Assembly (NCBI GenBank): GCA_018398765.1
Contig: JAHBMJ010000499.1
Span: 1 to 21,092, forward strand
DNA from: Chromera velia
Lineage: Eukaryota; Sar; Chromeraceae
Reading direction: 5' to 3'
Length of the DNA: 21,092 nucleotides
Both the position numbers and the translations under genes were made by a program. Below are positions 21,008 to 21,092 of this stretch, piece after piece. The first letter of the stretch is position 1. The number at the start of each line of letters is the position of its first letter. Under the pieces are notes generated by a model. It ran no database searches. It was given only the letters and a program-made list of their open reading frames with translations, and was not told the origin of the DNA.

Positions 21008-21092
21008 CTGCAAACATTCAAACATTCACGAAAGCATTTATTTTGGCATGAGAAAACATTAGTCAGTCAGTCTCTGTCCCCCCCCCCCCAAC
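21008..21092 (-). other. partial intron of the transporter gene
   Basis: The sequence right of 21007 ends on the coding strand with TTTGCAG, a good acceptor, so it is the 3' end of an intron whose donor is outside the window. A C12 run (21078-21089) lies near the edge. Confidence 0.55.

Overview
The window looks like nuclear DNA of a protist, most likely an alveolate and perhaps a chromerid such as Chromera velia. This rests on style, not on a marker gene. Genes are broken by GT-AG introns of about 160 to 420 bases. Intergenic DNA is full of GA/CT, TTTC and CA simple repeats. TGCATGC-type palindromes, typical of coccidians and their relatives, are frequent. Protein ends are long, Ser/Pro-rich and probably disordered. 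I see no tRNA, rRNA, CRISPR or prokaryotic operon structure.

Layout. (1) 1-4164 is mostly gene-poor, pyrimidine-rich DNA. It holds a few short coding-like islands on the + strand, including one broken by an in-frame TAG (3301-3483) and one that ends in a reverse-transcriptase-like finger motif (3904-4164). These may be remains of retroelements or exons of an unresolved gene. (2) 4165-4750 is a sharply AT-rich block. (3) 4947-6893 (-) is a five-exon gene for an acidic, probably nuclear protein. (4) 6894-7686 is a divergent intergenic region with palindromes, an 11-bp tandem repeat and a hairpin. It likely drives both this gene and the next. (5) 7687-13727 (+) is a seven-exon gene for a protein of about 1394 residues. 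It has one IQ motif, a compact unrecognised region and a 780-residue Ser/Pro-rich tail. (6) 13969-14662 is a 694-bp GA tract with a nested 32-bp and 190-bp periodicity. (7) 14663-18577 is intergenic. It includes a compositional mosaic (AT-rich, GC-rich, AT-rich) at 15381-16560. (8) 18578-21007 (-) is the 3' part of a membrane-protein gene. It looks like the end of an ABCG-type ABC transporter, with an added cytoplasmic tail, and it continues beyond the right edge.

How the parts fit together. The acidic-protein gene and the IQ-protein gene are head to head and may share control. The IQ gene and the transporter gene are tail to tail, across the repeat-rich spacer. Nothing shows that the three products work together. 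All exon borders were read by eye from splice signals and phase; every joined model given is open in frame throughout. The most interesting signals are the nested GA repeat, the dual-frame splice region at 10617-11476 of the IQ gene, the unrecognised domain after the IQ motif, and the mosaic block at 15.4-16.6 kb.
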